Position numbers and translations under genes: made by a program. The notes under the pieces are model-generated. The model saw nothing but the letters and a program-made list of their open reading frames with translations, searched no databases and was not told where the DNA came from. Below, piece by piece: positions 9,161 to 18,033 of a stretch of DNA of 64,000 nt. Source of the DNA: JBKHXF01 sp046566145 (GTDB taxonomy: Bacteria; Actinomycetota; Nitriliruptoria; Nitriliruptorales; Nitriliruptoraceae); contig JBKHXF010000026.1 in NCBI GenBank assembly GCA_046566145.1, forward strand, positions 50,182 to 114,181, given 5' to 3'. Numbering within the stretch: position 1 is the stretch's first letter; each line of letters begins with the position of its first letter.

Positions 9161-10120
9161 TCAGCGTCCCAGCGTCTCCCGGGCCCACGCCACCGTGCGC
9201 CCGAGCCCGTCGTGCAGGTCGACCGCCGGCGCCCAGCCGAGCTCACGCGACGCCACCGTCGTGTCGGGACGGCGGACCTCCGGGTCGTCGACGGGGCGCG
9301 GGGTCAGGACGAGCTCGGAGCTCGAGCCGCACAGGTCACGGATCGTCTCGGCGAGCTCGCGGATGGTCACCTCGTGGGGGTTGCCGAGGTTGCAGGGCTG
9401 CGTGTACCCGGACACCAGCAGGGCCAGGATCCCACGGACCAGGTCGTCCACGTAGCACAGCGACCGGGTCTGGCTCCCGTCGCCGTGCAGCGTGATCGGC
9501 TCGTCGTCGAGCGCCTGGGAGATGAACGTCGGCACGGCCCGGCCGTCGGTGAGGCGCAGCCGCGGGCCGTAGGTGTTGAAGATGCGGACGACCCGGACGT
9601 CGAGGTCGTGGCTGCGGTGGTAGGCGTAGGTCATCGCCTCGGCGAAGCGCTTCGCCTCGTCGTACACGCCGCGCGGACCGATGGGGTTCACGTGCCCCCA
9701 GTAGGTCTCCGGCTGCGGGTGCACCTGGGGGTCGCCGTACACCTCGCTCGTCGAGGCCAGCAGGAACGTCGCCTCCTTGGCGCGGGCGAGCCCGAGCGCC
9801 TTGTGGGTCCCGAGCGAGCCCACCTTCAGCGTCTGGATCGGGTACTCGAGGTAGTCGACCGGCGAGGCCGGCGACGCGAAGTGCAGGACCGCGTCGACCC
9901 GCCCCTCCACCGCCAGGTAGTCGGTGACGTCGTAGCGGACGAACCGGAAGCCCTCCCGGCCCAGCAGCGGCGCCACGTTGCCCTCGGACCCGGTGAGCAG
10001 GTTGTCGATGGCGACGACCTCGGCGCCGGCGTCGAGCAGCGCCGTGCACAGGTGGGAGCCGAGGAACCCGGCCCCCCCGGTCACGACGACGCGGGAGCCG
10101 GAGAGTTCGGTGAGGGGCAC
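9161..10120 (-). CDS. UDP-glucuronate decarboxylase (UDP-xylose synthase), extended SDR
   Basis: A 319-residue extended short-chain dehydrogenase. The NAD motif is TGGAGFLG (residues 14-21) and the catalytic set is Thr124, Tyr153 and Lys157 (YDEAK). Segments peculiar to UDP-glucuronate decarboxylases are strong: HFASPASPVDYLEYPIQT, STSEVYGDP, and YWGHVNPIGPRGVYDEAKR. The enzyme oxidises and decarboxylates UDP-glucuronate to UDP-xylose for glycan assembly, which suits the EPS genes further along. No UDP-glucose dehydrogenase is visible in the window. It is divergent from cysH across a 238-bp gap. Confidence 0.9.
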   Translation of the reverse strand: MPLTELSGSRVVVTGGAGFLGSHLCTALLDAGAEVVAIDNLLTGSEGNVAPLLGREGFRFVRYDVTDYLAVEGRVDAVLHFASPASPVDYLEYPIQTLKVGSLGTHKALGLARAKEATFLLASTSEVYGDPQVHPQPETYWGHVNPIGPRGVYDEAKRFAEAMTYAYHRSHDLDVRVVRIFNTYGPRLRLTDGRAVPTFISQALDDEPITLHGDGSQTRSLCYVDDLVRGILALLVSGYTQPCNLGNPHEVTIRELAETIRDLCGSSSELVLTPRPVDDPEVRRPDTTVASRELGWAPAVDLHDGLGRTVAWARETLGR

Positions 10121-10312
10121 GAGGGATCCTGTCGACGACGTGCCAGCGGCGCCCGGAGCCTAGTGGCGGCGGTTCGCACCGTTGCGTGCCCGCCACGTGG
10201 ACCCGGGGCCCGGGTGGGCGGCACCGTGCCCGCTCCGGCCCGCTCCCGATCCGGCCGCGCCCTCCCATGCCCACGCCTCCCGCCACGTCCGCCCGCCCGT
10301 CCCGCCGTGCCT

Positions 10313-10343
10313 GCGCGCCGGCGGCGTGCGGCCGCCGGCGCGC
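10313..10343 (+). promoter_or_regulatory. 13-bp perfect hairpin directly upstream of the cysH ribosome-binding site
   Basis: GCGCGCCGGCGGC pairs perfectly with its complement across a 5-nt loop and ends about 15 nt before the cysH GTG, beside the GGGGGGA Shine-Dalgarno. It could act as an attenuator or block ribosome access. It may also be an accident of the GC-rich composition; no T-tract follows. Confidence 0.35.
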
Positions 10344-10358
10344 GCCCGGGGGGACGGC

Positions 10359-11210
10359 GTGACGGTCATCGGCGAGGAGGACCGGCGGACGCTGGCCGAC
10401 GGCGTCGCGCACGCGCTCGACGGACGCCTGCCGGCGGACGACGACCGCTTCCGGGCGACCACCGACGACGCCGAGGGCGACTTCGTCCGGGCGATGGCCG
10501 CCGAGGCCGCCACGATGCTGGAGGACAAGCCGGCCGACCGGATCCTCGCGTGGGCCGCCGGCGTGGTCCCGCGCTTCGTGATCACCTCCTCCTTCGGCGC
10601 CGACTCCGCCGTGCTGCTGCACCTGGTGTCCCGGGTCGCGCCGGAGGTCCCGGTGCTGTTCCTCGACACCGGCTTCCACTTCGACGAGACCATCGGCTTC
10701 CGCCGCGAGCTGGCACGCGACCTCGGCCTGAGCGTCATCGACCTGCGCCCCGACCTGTCGGTCGCACAGCAGCGCGAGCGGTACGGCGACCTGCCGACCC
10801 TCGACCCGGACGCCTGCTGCGCCGCACGCAAGACCGTGCCGCTTCGGCGGGCGCTGACGTCGTTCGACGGGTGGGCCACCGGGGTCCGACGTGCGCAGAC
10901 CCCCGAACGGGCCGGGACCCCGGTCGTCGAGGCGCGCCGGCACGACGACCGCTGGCTGGTGAAGGTCGCCCCGCTGGCCACCTGGAGCGACGACGACGTG
11001 GCCCGCTACCTCGACGAGCACGACCTGCCGACCCACCCGCTGGTCGCGCAGGGCTACCCGTCGATCGGGTGCGCGCCGTGCACCTCGCGGGTCGCGCCGG
11101 GCGAGGACCCGAGGGCCGGCCGCTGGGCCGCGTTCGACGACAAGACCGAGTGCGGCATCCACCTCGCCGACGACGGCACCATCGTGCGGACCACCACGAC
11201 CCCGGGGTGA
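10359..11210 (+). CDS. cysH: Assimilatory adenylyl-sulfate/PAPS reductase, Fe-S type
   Basis: A 283-residue enzyme that reduces activated sulfate to sulfite. The PP-loop opens with SSFGADSAVLLHL. The CC...CxxC signature of the iron-sulfur form is complete, with Cys153-Cys154 (DACCAARK) and Cys238/Cys241 (IGCAPC). The catalytic C-terminal Cys265 sits in ECGIH. A [4Fe-4S] cluster and the paired cysteines favour APS as substrate. Start chosen: GTG at 10359, preceded by GGGGGGA; the open frame further upstream looks non-coding. The next gene, for siroheme synthesis, follows after 6 bp, a sensible sulfite-reduction operon because sulfite reductase needs siroheme. Confidence 0.92.
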   Translation: MTVIGEEDRRTLADGVAHALDGRLPADDDRFRATTDDAEGDFVRAMAAEAATMLEDKPADRILAWAAGVVPRFVITSSFGADSAVLLHLVSRVAPEVPVLFLDTGFHFDETIGFRRELARDLGLSVIDLRPDLSVAQQRERYGDLPTLDPDACCAARKTVPLRRALTSFDGWATGVRRAQTPERAGTPVVEARRHDDRWLVKVAPLATWSDDDVARYLDEHDLPTHPLVAQGYPSIGCAPCTSRVAPGEDPRAGRWAAFDDKTECGIHLADDGTIVRTTTTPG

Positions 11211-11216
11211 CCCACG

Positions 11217-11906
11217 ATGGCGTTCGACTACCCGGTGACCCTCGACCTCGCCGGACGACGGTGCCTCGTCGCCGGTGACGGCCCGCTCGCCCTCGACCGC
11301 GTCGAGGGGCTCGTCGCGTCGGGCGCCGCCGTCGAGCTGTACGCCGCCGCGCCGGCGGCCGAGCTCGCCGGCGCCGTCGTCGCCCACGGCGTCGCCCACC
11401 ACGCACGCACGCTCGCGCCGGCGGACCTCGACGGGGCCTTCCTCGCCATCGTGACCCGCGAGGACGACGCCGACGTGGCGGCGCTGTGGGACGCCTCGCG
11501 GGAGGCGCGCGTCCTGTTCGCCGCGCTCGACGACGTGCCGCACTGCGACTTCGGCGCGATGTCGACGATCCGCCGTGGCGACCTGCGCGTGACGGTGTCG
11601 ACCGCGGGTCGTGCACCCGCCCTGGCGAAGCGCCTCCGCCGGCGCCTCGAGACCGACGTCGACGAGGCGTACGGCGAGCTCGTGGAGCGCATCGACGCGG
11701 CCAAGCGACGGGTCGGCCCGCGGACCGTCCCGTTCGCCGCGTGGGCGGCGCGCTGGGAGGAGGCGCTCGCCGACCTCGACGGGCTGCTCGAGCTCGTCCG
11801 CGCCGGTCGGGCCCCCGAGGCCGAGGACCGCATCGTCGCCACCATCGCCGACGCCGGCGCCGGCCCGGTCGACGACGGCCCGGTCAGCCCGGACGACGCA
11901 GGCTGA
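11217..11906 (+). CDS. Precorrin-2 dehydrogenase / sirohydrochlorin ferrochelatase-like protein (CysG N-domain type)
   Basis: A 229-residue protein like the N-terminal half of CysG or Met8. The NAD site is CLVAGDGPLALDRVEGLVASG, followed by FLAIVTREDDADVAALW and FGAMSTIRRGDLRVTVSTAG with APALAKRLRRRLE, all in the family order. It would oxidise precorrin-2 and insert iron to give siroheme. The glycine-rich loop is GDGPLA rather than the usual GxGxxA, a mild deviation. It lies 6 bp behind cysH, so it probably provides siroheme for a sulfite reductase coded elsewhere. The C-terminal 40 residues are acidic and variable. Its end overlaps a possible small gene on the other strand. Confidence 0.88.
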   Translation: MAFDYPVTLDLAGRRCLVAGDGPLALDRVEGLVASGAAVELYAAAPAAELAGAVVAHGVAHHARTLAPADLDGAFLAIVTREDDADVAALWDASREARVLFAALDDVPHCDFGAMSTIRRGDLRVTVSTAGRAPALAKRLRRRLETDVDEAYGELVERIDAAKRRVGPRTVPFAAWAARWEEALADLDGLLELVRAGRAPEAEDRIVATIADAGAGPVDDGPVSPDDAG

Positions 11907-12126
11907 CCCGCCGGCGGTGCGCGACCGCCCGCCGGCGCCCCTCGGCCCGGCGTGCCCGCTCGACCTGCCGGGCGTGCTGCATCGCCAGCGACGGAGGCAG
12001 CGCCGGGTGCAGCGGCGCGCGGGTCCCCGCCGCGTCCCACAACCGCCACGGCTCCCCGCCGTGCCCCGTCTGCCGTCCCACCGTCGTCCTCCGTCGCCTC
12101 GGCCCGCGGTCCTCGCGCGCGATCAC
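11884..12126 (-). CDS. Possible small basic protein (hypothetical)
   Basis: An 80-codon frame from GTG at 12126 reads through a coherent sequence with an aromatic patch (PWRLWDAAGTRAPLHPALPP) and a very basic helical tail (QHARQVERARRAEGRRRAV). The third-codon GC bias matches real genes here, which argues against chance. No good ribosome-binding site precedes the GTG. The 3' end overlaps the precorrin-2 dehydrogenase gene by 23 bp. No family is recognised. Upstream (12127-12294) I see only GC-rich sequence leading to the carboxypeptidase gene. Confidence 0.4.
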   Translation of the reverse strand: MIAREDRGPRRRRTTVGRQTGHGGEPWRLWDAAGTRAPLHPALPPSLAMQHARQVERARRAEGRRRAVAHRRRVSLRRPG

Positions 12127-12294
12127 ACCGGGACAGACGCACGCGCGGGCCCCGTGGTTGCACGCCCCTCGTCCGGCCCGCGGCACGAGGGACGCAGGCG
12201 CGTCGCGCGCGTGGTGAGGAGGTCCCGGCGGGTCGACCGGCGAACCCCTCCACCGGTCCACCTCCGCCCCCGAGTCACCCGAGGTCCGCACCCC

Positions 12295-14208
12295 ATGTCC
12301 GACGCCCCCGCCGCTCCCGGCACCACCCCCGCCGCCGGCGCGACCCCGACCGACGGCCGCGTGACCCGTCGCAACCTGCTCAAGGGCGCCGGCCTCGCCG
12401 GCGCCGCGCTCGCCGCCACCGCGGCCGGGCCCGCCACGAGCGCCCTCGGGGGCAGCGCGCCCGCCGCCGGCGCGGCCGCCGCCGGCGGCGCGTCGGCCGA
12501 GCCGCTGCAGCTCGCCCGCGTCTGGGCCGCCACCCCGGCCCAGCAGGCCCTGCTGTCCGCGTTCGACGACACCCACGTGGTGTTCGAGGACGGGTCCATC
12601 GAGGTGCTGCTGTGGCCCGGTGACCTCGCCCGCCTGCGCGCCACCGGCCTGCGCCACCTCGTCACCGTCGAGGACGTCGCCGCGCGCGACGCCGCGCTGC
12701 TGTCCCAGCCGGACGTCCGCCCCGCGGGTCTGCTGCCCCAGCCGGGCGAGACCCCGAACGGCCAGTACCGCACGCTCGCGCAGTACGAGGCCGACATGCG
12801 CAAGCTCGCCAAGGACAACCCCGACATCTGCCGCCTCCTCGAGCTGCCGTTCCGCACGCTCGAGGGACGGCAGGTCCTCGGCCTCGAGGTCTGCCTCGAC
12901 CCGGACCGGGTCGACGGCCGCCCGGTCTTCTACAACGACGGCATCCACCACGCGCGGGAGTGGCCGGCCGGCGAGCTCCCGATCATGTGGGCCCACGACC
13001 TGGTCGAGGGGTACCGCAAGGGCGACACCCGGATGGTCACCATCGTCGAGAACGTGCGCAACATCGTCGTCCCCGTCGTGAACCCGGACGGCTTCGAGCT
13101 CTCGCGCTCCACCCCGGTCGGCACCGGCGGCTCGGACCTCGGCACGGGCACGGTCGGCACGCTGTTCGGTGACGGCGCGGAGGCGATCATCCTGGGCGGC
13201 CAGGGCCGCTACCAGCGCAAGAACCGGCGCTCCTACCTCGGCTCCGACGCCCCGACCGGGTCGCCGCTGCGCGACTCACCGAGCGTGCCCAAGCCGGTCA
13301 ACGCCGACGCCTACGGCATCGACCCCAACCGGAACTACGGCTACGGCTGGGGCGGCGACGGCTCGTCGGCGGACCAGCTCTCGCAGACCTACCGCGGCAC
13401 GCAGCCGTTCAGCGAGCAGGAGTCGCAGAACGTCCGCTGGGTGTTCGAGCGCTACCACTGCACGGCGTCCATCAGCCACCACACGTCCGGCAACCTCGTG
13501 CTGTGGGCGTGGGGCGACACCTTCGACAACGCCCCGGACAACGGCCTGCTCGAGGGCTTCGGTCGCGTGACGGCCGCCTACAACGGGTACCGCCCGCAGA
13601 AGTCGATCCAGCTGTACATCACGACCGGCACCGCGTCCGACTACATGTACGGCTCGCGTGGCTCGATCTCCTACACGTTCGAGCACGCCGGCAACGCCTT
13701 CCACCCGGCGTACCTGTCGACCGTGCCGGCGATGTACGAGAAGAACCGCCCGGCCCTGCTGTTCCTCTGCGAGCAGCTGTGCCTGCTGCCGGCGCAGCGG
13801 CCCTCGTACGCGGACCTGCCGAACGCCGGCAAGGCCGCGCTGGCCACCCTCGGGGTCCGCACCGACACGCTCAACCACGCCGTCGTGCGCGGGAAGCTCC
13901 CCGCCGCGGGCGAGGTCCGGGTCACCAAGCGCTACCCGATCCGCCTGTGGAAGCAGGACGGCTCCGGCGACGAGAACCCGCTCAAGCAGTTCGCGGTCGA
14001 GGAGACCGTCGACTCCCGGCACGTCACGCGGGCGGACGGCTCGTTCGAGCTGCACCTGAACCCGTCGACGCAGCCGAAGGTGGAGTTCGCCGGCGGCCGC
14101 GAGGCCTACGACATCTCGTTCGTACTGCCCGACGGCCGCGGCGCCATGCGCCGCATGGTCGTCGAGCGCGGGAAGGTCGTCGACCTCGGGACCATCGCCA
14201 TCGGCTGA
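12295..14208 (+). CDS. Tat-exported M14 family zinc carboxypeptidase
   Basis: A 637-residue secreted metallopeptidase. The N-terminus has a twin-arginine signal (TRRNLLKGAGLAGAALAATA). The M14 catalytic set is present: His219-x-x-Glu222 (IHHARE) binds zinc, the third zinc ligand is His396 in SHHTSG, and the general base is Glu463 in YTFEHAG. Substrate-binding residues appear as NPDGFE and DPNRNYGYGWGG. The C-terminal 170 residues (after ANAGKAALATLG) look like a beta-sandwich accessory domain. The Tat route implies folding, perhaps metal loading, before export. It may trim peptides or peptidoglycan crosslinks; substrate unknown. The gene stands alone and ends in a strong hairpin. Confidence 0.88.
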   Translation: MSDAPAAPGTTPAAGATPTDGRVTRRNLLKGAGLAGAALAATAAGPATSALGGSAPAAGAAAAGGASAEPLQLARVWAATPAQQALLSAFDDTHVVFEDGSIEVLLWPGDLARLRATGLRHLVTVEDVAARDAALLSQPDVRPAGLLPQPGETPNGQYRTLAQYEADMRKLAKDNPDICRLLELPFRTLEGRQVLGLEVCLDPDRVDGRPVFYNDGIHHAREWPAGELPIMWAHDLVEGYRKGDTRMVTIVENVRNIVVPVVNPDGFELSRSTPVGTGGSDLGTGTVGTLFGDGAEAIILGGQGRYQRKNRRSYLGSDAPTGSPLRDSPSVPKPVNADAYGIDPNRNYGYGWGGDGSSADQLSQTYRGTQPFSEQESQNVRWVFERYHCTASISHHTSGNLVLWAWGDTFDNAPDNGLLEGFGRVTAAYNGYRPQKSIQLYITTGTASDYMYGSRGSISYTFEHAGNAFHPAYLSTVPAMYEKNRPALLFLCEQLCLLPAQRPSYADLPNAGKAALATLGVRTDTLNHAVVRGKLPAAGEVRVTKRYPIRLWKQDGSGDENPLKQFAVEETVDSRHVTRADGSFELHLNPSTQPKVEFAGGREAYDISFVLPDGRGAMRRMVVERGKVVDLGTIAIG

Positions 14209-14224
14209 CCGTCCCGCCCCGTCC

Positions 14225-14253
14225 CGACGCCCCGGCCCCGTGCCGGGGCGTCG
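14225..14253. terminator. Bidirectional terminator hairpin
   Basis: A perfect 12-bp stem (CGACGCCCCGGC) with a 5-nt loop between the convergent carboxypeptidase and WecG/TagA-like genes. It closely resembles the hairpin behind metH (both share GACGCCCCGGC), so it may be the organism's preferred terminator form. Confidence 0.75.
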
Positions 14254-14267
14254 GCCTGTGGGCCGGG

Positions 14268-15047
14268 TCAGGCGGCGTCGCGGACGTCGCCACGACGGAC
14301 GACCTCGACGCCGCGCGCGAGGCCGTAGAGGAACACGGGGTTGCCGACGAGGTAGCGGCGCCACAGCCGGCGCGGCTCGGTGAGGAGTCGGAACAGCCAC
14401 TCGAGGCCGCGCTGCTGCATCCACGAAGGCGCCTGCGCCTTTCGGCCCGCGTGGAAGTCGAACGCCGCGCCGACCGCCACGAGCGGGACCGGGAGCCGGT
14501 CACGGAAGCGCGCGACCCACTCGTCCTGCCGCGGGGTGCCGAGGCCGACCCAGACGACCTGGGCGCCGCTGGCGAGGATGCGCGCGACGGCCTCGTCCTC
14601 CTCCGCCGGCGTCGCGTCGCGGAAGGGCGGCGAGAACGTGCCGACGACCTCGACCCCCGGCAGGCGGGCCCGCAGGGCCGCCTCGAGGTCCGCGAGGACC
14701 TCGGGGGTCGAGCCGTGCAGGAAGTGGCGCAGCCCGTGGGCACGACCGCGGTCGAGGACGTCGAGCATCAGGTCCGGCCCGTACACCCGACCCGGGGTGT
14801 CGATGCCCGCCCGCCTCGCCGCCCACACGAGCGGCGTGCCGTCGGGGAGGTTCAGGTCGCCGGCGTCGAGCAGCGCGGCGGTCGCGGCGGACCGGACCGC
14901 CAGCGAGAGCGTGTAGGCGTTGCAGAGGTGCACCGCGCAGGGGCCGCCGGCGCGCGCCCGGGCCACCACCTCGTCCGCGGCCGCCTCGCGGCCGAGGACG
15001 TCGATGCGCACGCCGCAGGTCCGCAGGGCGGGGTGGACGCGGGGCAC
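14268..15047 (-). CDS. WecG/TagA/CpsF family glycosyltransferase
   Basis: A 259-residue glycosyltransferase of the GT26 family, which transfers N-acetylmannosamine-type sugars to a lipid-linked acceptor at the membrane. Family landmarks are present: CAVHLCNAYTLSLAVRS, LNLPDGTPLVWAARRAG, RVYGPDLM, QVVWVGLGTPRQDEWVARFRD, AVGAAFDFHAGRKAQAPSWMQQRGLEW. The C-terminal basic stretch (EPRRLWRRYLVGNP) is the usual membrane-association element. The start is uncertain; GTG at 15047, with GGAG a little upstream, gives the standard length. It probably adds the second sugar after the priming transferase encoded nearby. Confidence 0.88.
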   Translation of the reverse strand: MPRVHPALRTCGVRIDVLGREAAADEVVARARAGGPCAVHLCNAYTLSLAVRSAATAALLDAGDLNLPDGTPLVWAARRAGIDTPGRVYGPDLMLDVLDRGRAHGLRHFLHGSTPEVLADLEAALRARLPGVEVVGTFSPPFRDATPAEEDEAVARILASGAQVVWVGLGTPRQDEWVARFRDRLPVPLVAVGAAFDFHAGRKAQAPSWMQQRGLEWLFRLLTEPRRLWRRYLVGNPVFLYGLARGVEVVRRGDVRDAA

Positions 15048-15132
15048 CGAGGACTCCGAGGGGGGCGAGGCGACGGACGGGTGCGGCAGCCGGGGGCCAC
15101 GGCGAACGCTACGCGGTCCCGGCCCCGGACGC

Positions 15133-15166
15133 GGGACGGGGCCGGCCTCTCGGCCGGCCCCGTCCC
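15133..15166. terminator. Strong hairpin downstream of the LPXTG gene
   Basis: A perfect 15-bp stem (GGGACGGGGCCGGCC) with a TCTC loop lies just past the stop of the LPXTG protein and upstream of the next minus-strand gene. It probably terminates the LPXTG transcript and isolates the glycosyltransferase gene. Confidence 0.75.
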
Positions 15167-15186
15167 GGGGATCTGGTCGCCCGGGG

Positions 15187-15543
15187 TCAGGCGTCGACGT
15201 CGACCTCGGCCTTGCGACGACGGGTCGCCACGACGGCAGCGCCACCGAGGACGACGATGCCGCCGGCGGTCAGGGCGAGCACGCCCGAGTCGACGCCGGT
15301 CGCGGGGAGCTCGCGCACCGACAGGGCGTCGGCCGGGTCACCGCCGACGGGGTCACCGTCCGGGTCGTCGACGAGCACGAGGTCGAGCACCTCGGCGTCC
15401 TCGTCGCAGACCGGGTTGCCGATCGCGGAGCCCTCGACCTCGCAGTCGACGGCCTCCTGGGCGGCGGCCGGGCCGGCGACGAGCAGGACGGCCGCGCCGG
15501 CGGCGGCGAGGCCGCGGCGGGCGGTGCGGGTGAACTGACGCAT
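15187..15543 (-). CDS. Small LPXTG-type cell-wall-anchored protein
   Basis: A 118-residue exported protein. Residues 1-29 form a Sec signal peptide ending AAAQ. A short acidic region with two cysteines (Cys34, Cys46) follows, and then the sortase signal LPATG (79-83), a hydrophobic segment (about 87-106) and RRRK. This is the full sorting-signal layout for covalent attachment to peptidoglycan. The mature surface domain would be only about 50 residues and resembles nothing I know. No sortase gene is present in the window. Start: ATG at 15543. Confidence 0.75.
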   Translation of the reverse strand: MRQFTRTARRGLAAAGAAVLLVAGPAAAQEAVDCEVEGSAIGNPVCDEDAEVLDLVLVDDPDGDPVGGDPADALSVRELPATGVDSGVLALTAGGIVVLGGAAVVATRRRKAEVDVDA

Positions 15544-15739
15544 CGTGGTGGTCCTCGTCGGGCAGGTCGGCGGGAGCGCCCGGACGTCGCAACGGTATCC
15601 GAGCGGACGGGCCACGAACACCCCTCCAACCGGCGCTGCGCGCGTGGCGACGCACCGCGGTGCGCCCACCACCCGCAGTCATGCACCATCCGCGACATAC
15701 CCTCACGGACGGTCACGGAACGCACCGGGACGGCCCCGG

Positions 15740-17716
15740 TCAGCGGACGGCGGCACCCGCCTCCGCGCCGCCCGCCACGGGCTCGAACCGCAGCATCAGC
15801 TCGACGTCGCCACGCGGCTCCGACGACCAGGTGACGACCTCGCCCTCGGCCCCGACCTCCACGATCGCGCCCGGCGTGCCGTCCACGAGCGTGGTGCCCT
15901 CCGGCACCGCGACCCGCACGGTCAGGCGGGGCGCGCGCACCGTCGTCTGGGACCGCACCGTCAGCCGGTAGACGAGCCCGCCGTCCTCGTCGGCCCACGC
16001 GTCGGCCGACCGCCAGCGGTGCGCCAGCGAGTCCGAGGCGCCGGCGGGGAGCTGGACCCACGCGGCGAGCACCGTGTGGCCGAGCTCCTCGGAGACCTTG
16101 AGCCGCCCGTCGAGCCCGCCGGCGGCCGCGACCGGCGTGCACGAGGTCGAGCAGTAGGTCGAGAGGTGGAACCGGTTCTCGCCCGCCTGGAGGTCGGACA
16201 CGTTGGGCCCGATCACGTACCGGGGCTGGCCCTCGGACGGCGCCGTGTTCCTGAAGGTGACCTCGAGCCGCCCGTCCGCCGCGCCGTCCTCGAGCAGCCG
16301 GACATCGTAGACGAGGTCGCGCTCCAGGTAGTGGTCGAGCTTCGCCGACGTGCCGGAGTTGGCGACCACCGCGACGAAGTCGCCCTTCGGGTCGGGCAGC
16401 GCGCCGTCCACGCCGGCGGTGGCGAACGCGGCCTGGACGTCGGCGTCGGTGGCGTACAGCAGCAGGTGGCGGTCGCCGACCATTCGCGCCAGGTCCTGCA
16501 CCCGGTCGAGCGCGCCGGCGGTGTCGGCGAGGAACCGGGTGAGGATCGTGGCGGCGTCGGCGCCGAGCGCGTCCTGGCGGGCGGCCTGCTCGTCGTCGAG
16601 ACCCTCGAACGTCGCGTAGGCGCCGTTGGTGAGGTAGTCGACGGCGTTCTCGGCCGTGAGCGTCGTCCCGTCGGTGCCCTGGACCGGGCCGGTGACCGAC
16701 AGCATCGTCGCGAGGGCGAAGGGGTCGACGACGATGACCCCGTCGAGGCGCTCGCCCGTGCGGGCCTCCCACATGGCCACGAGCGCACCGCCGGCGCTGG
16801 GCAGGTCGGGGGTGGCGTTGACGTTCTTCCACCGGAAGGTGGGCCCGAACACCGACCACCGCGCCGGGATCAGCGACGGGTCGACCTCCCCGGGTGCGAG
16901 CTCGGGCAGGTCGGAGAGCGCCTGGAACTCCCCGATGTCGAGGGCACCGTCGCGCAGCTCGACCACGGCCAGCGAGCCCAGGTAGCCACCGACCCCGCGC
17001 AGCTCGGCCGGGTTCGCCGCGGCGAGCAGGTAGCGCCTCGGCCCGTCGGCCCCCAGGAACGCCGGCAGGTGCTCCGACAGGACGGCGGCGTCGGCCGAGG
17101 CCTCCGCGACGGGGCGCAGCAGGTCGAGCATCCGGTCCCGGCCCGCGGCGACCTCGGCGACGAGCACGTCCGCCGGCGCGTCCTCGAGCCGTTCGACGGC
17201 GCGGGCCGAGGCGTCGGCGGTCGCACGCAGGTCGGGCGCGACGGCCGCGACCAGGTCGAGCGGGAGGCCCGTGCCCTCCCCGCCGGCGTCCGCGGCGTCG
17301 CGGGCGGTGGTGACCGCGGCCCCACCGGCCTCCACGACCTCGCGGGCGCCGCGAGCCACGGCCCGGGCGACGCGCAGGTCCCGACCCGCGACGGGCACCC
17401 ACGACGCGGCCGTCACGGACGGCCGGTGCAGGGCGGCGTCGGCGTCGGCGAGCTGGACGGTGGCGATCTCGAGCGTCGTGACGACCTCGTCGAGATCGCC
17501 GTCGGAGAGCGCGTCCCGGGCACCGTCGAGCGTCCGCTCGGCCGCGCGGAGGTCGTCCGCGGCGGCCAGGACCGCCCGTCCCGCCGACAGCCCCCAGCCG
17601 ACGAGCAGGACGAGGGCGACCACGGCGGCGCGCACGACGCGGACCCGGCGTCGCCGTGCGGCGTCGGGGTTGGTAGCGTCCGGGGCGTCGGCCGCGGCGT
17701 GGGGGGATCCGTCCAT
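15740..17716 (-). CDS. DUF4012 domain-containing membrane protein (copy 1)
   Basis: A 658-residue protein with a short cytoplasmic N-terminus, one membrane anchor (VRAAVVALVLLVGWGL, about residues 28-48) and a long extracellular domain. A helical segment of Ala/Asp-rich heptads is followed by the DUF4012 core: PRRYLLAAANPAELRGVGGY, RWKNVNATPDLPSAGG, ERLDGVIVVDPFALATML, and DPKGDFVAVVANSGTSAK. DUF4012 proteins occur beside actinobacterial and other glycan loci, but their function is unknown. The core resembles LytR-type domain regions only loosely, so I do not assign ligase activity. A second, diverged copy lies at 49016-51070. Start: ATG at 17716. Confidence 0.78.
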   Translation of the reverse strand: MDGSPHAAADAPDATNPDAARRRRVRVVRAAVVALVLLVGWGLSAGRAVLAAADDLRAAERTLDGARDALSDGDLDEVVTTLEIATVQLADADAALHRPSVTAASWVPVAGRDLRVARAVARGAREVVEAGGAAVTTARDAADAGGEGTGLPLDLVAAVAPDLRATADASARAVERLEDAPADVLVAEVAAGRDRMLDLLRPVAEASADAAVLSEHLPAFLGADGPRRYLLAAANPAELRGVGGYLGSLAVVELRDGALDIGEFQALSDLPELAPGEVDPSLIPARWSVFGPTFRWKNVNATPDLPSAGGALVAMWEARTGERLDGVIVVDPFALATMLSVTGPVQGTDGTTLTAENAVDYLTNGAYATFEGLDDEQAARQDALGADAATILTRFLADTAGALDRVQDLARMVGDRHLLLYATDADVQAAFATAGVDGALPDPKGDFVAVVANSGTSAKLDHYLERDLVYDVRLLEDGAADGRLEVTFRNTAPSEGQPRYVIGPNVSDLQAGENRFHLSTYCSTSCTPVAAAGGLDGRLKVSEELGHTVLAAWVQLPAGASDSLAHRWRSADAWADEDGGLVYRLTVRSQTTVRAPRLTVRVAVPEGTTLVDGTPGAIVEVGAEGEVVTWSSEPRGDVELMLRFEPVAGGAEAGAAVR

Positions 17717-17851
17717 CAGGCGCGGAGCGTAACGCGCGCCCGCCGGGGTGCCTCGGGTCGCTCTGCGCACACACGGGGCTGCGCAGCGTCACCCAGCCCG
17801 TCGGAACGTCGTTGTGGTGTCCGAACGGACCGGTTGGAGGGAAGTTGCCCC

Positions 17852-17880
17852 TTGATGGGCTCCCAACCCCGAGTTAAGGT
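17852..17880 (+). promoter_or_regulatory. Sigma-70-type promoter of the priming transferase gene
   Basis: TTGATG (17852-17857) and TAAGGT (17875-17880) are separated by exactly 17 bp. The likely transcription start is near 17887, giving a leader of about 147 nt before the ATG at 18034. The 317-bp interval 17717-18033 holds this promoter and otherwise C-rich leader with no recognised structure. Confidence 0.6.
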
Positions 17881-18033
17881 CGGCACTTCACGCGGTCGAT
17901 TCACCACCGTGTGTGACGGACCGACGCGCACCCCGACCGCCGCACCGCCCGGCGCACACCGCCCGAGCCCCACCGCCCCAGACCGCGAACGACGGCCGAC
18001 CGACGACGACGCCGTGAACGGACACGACTCCCG

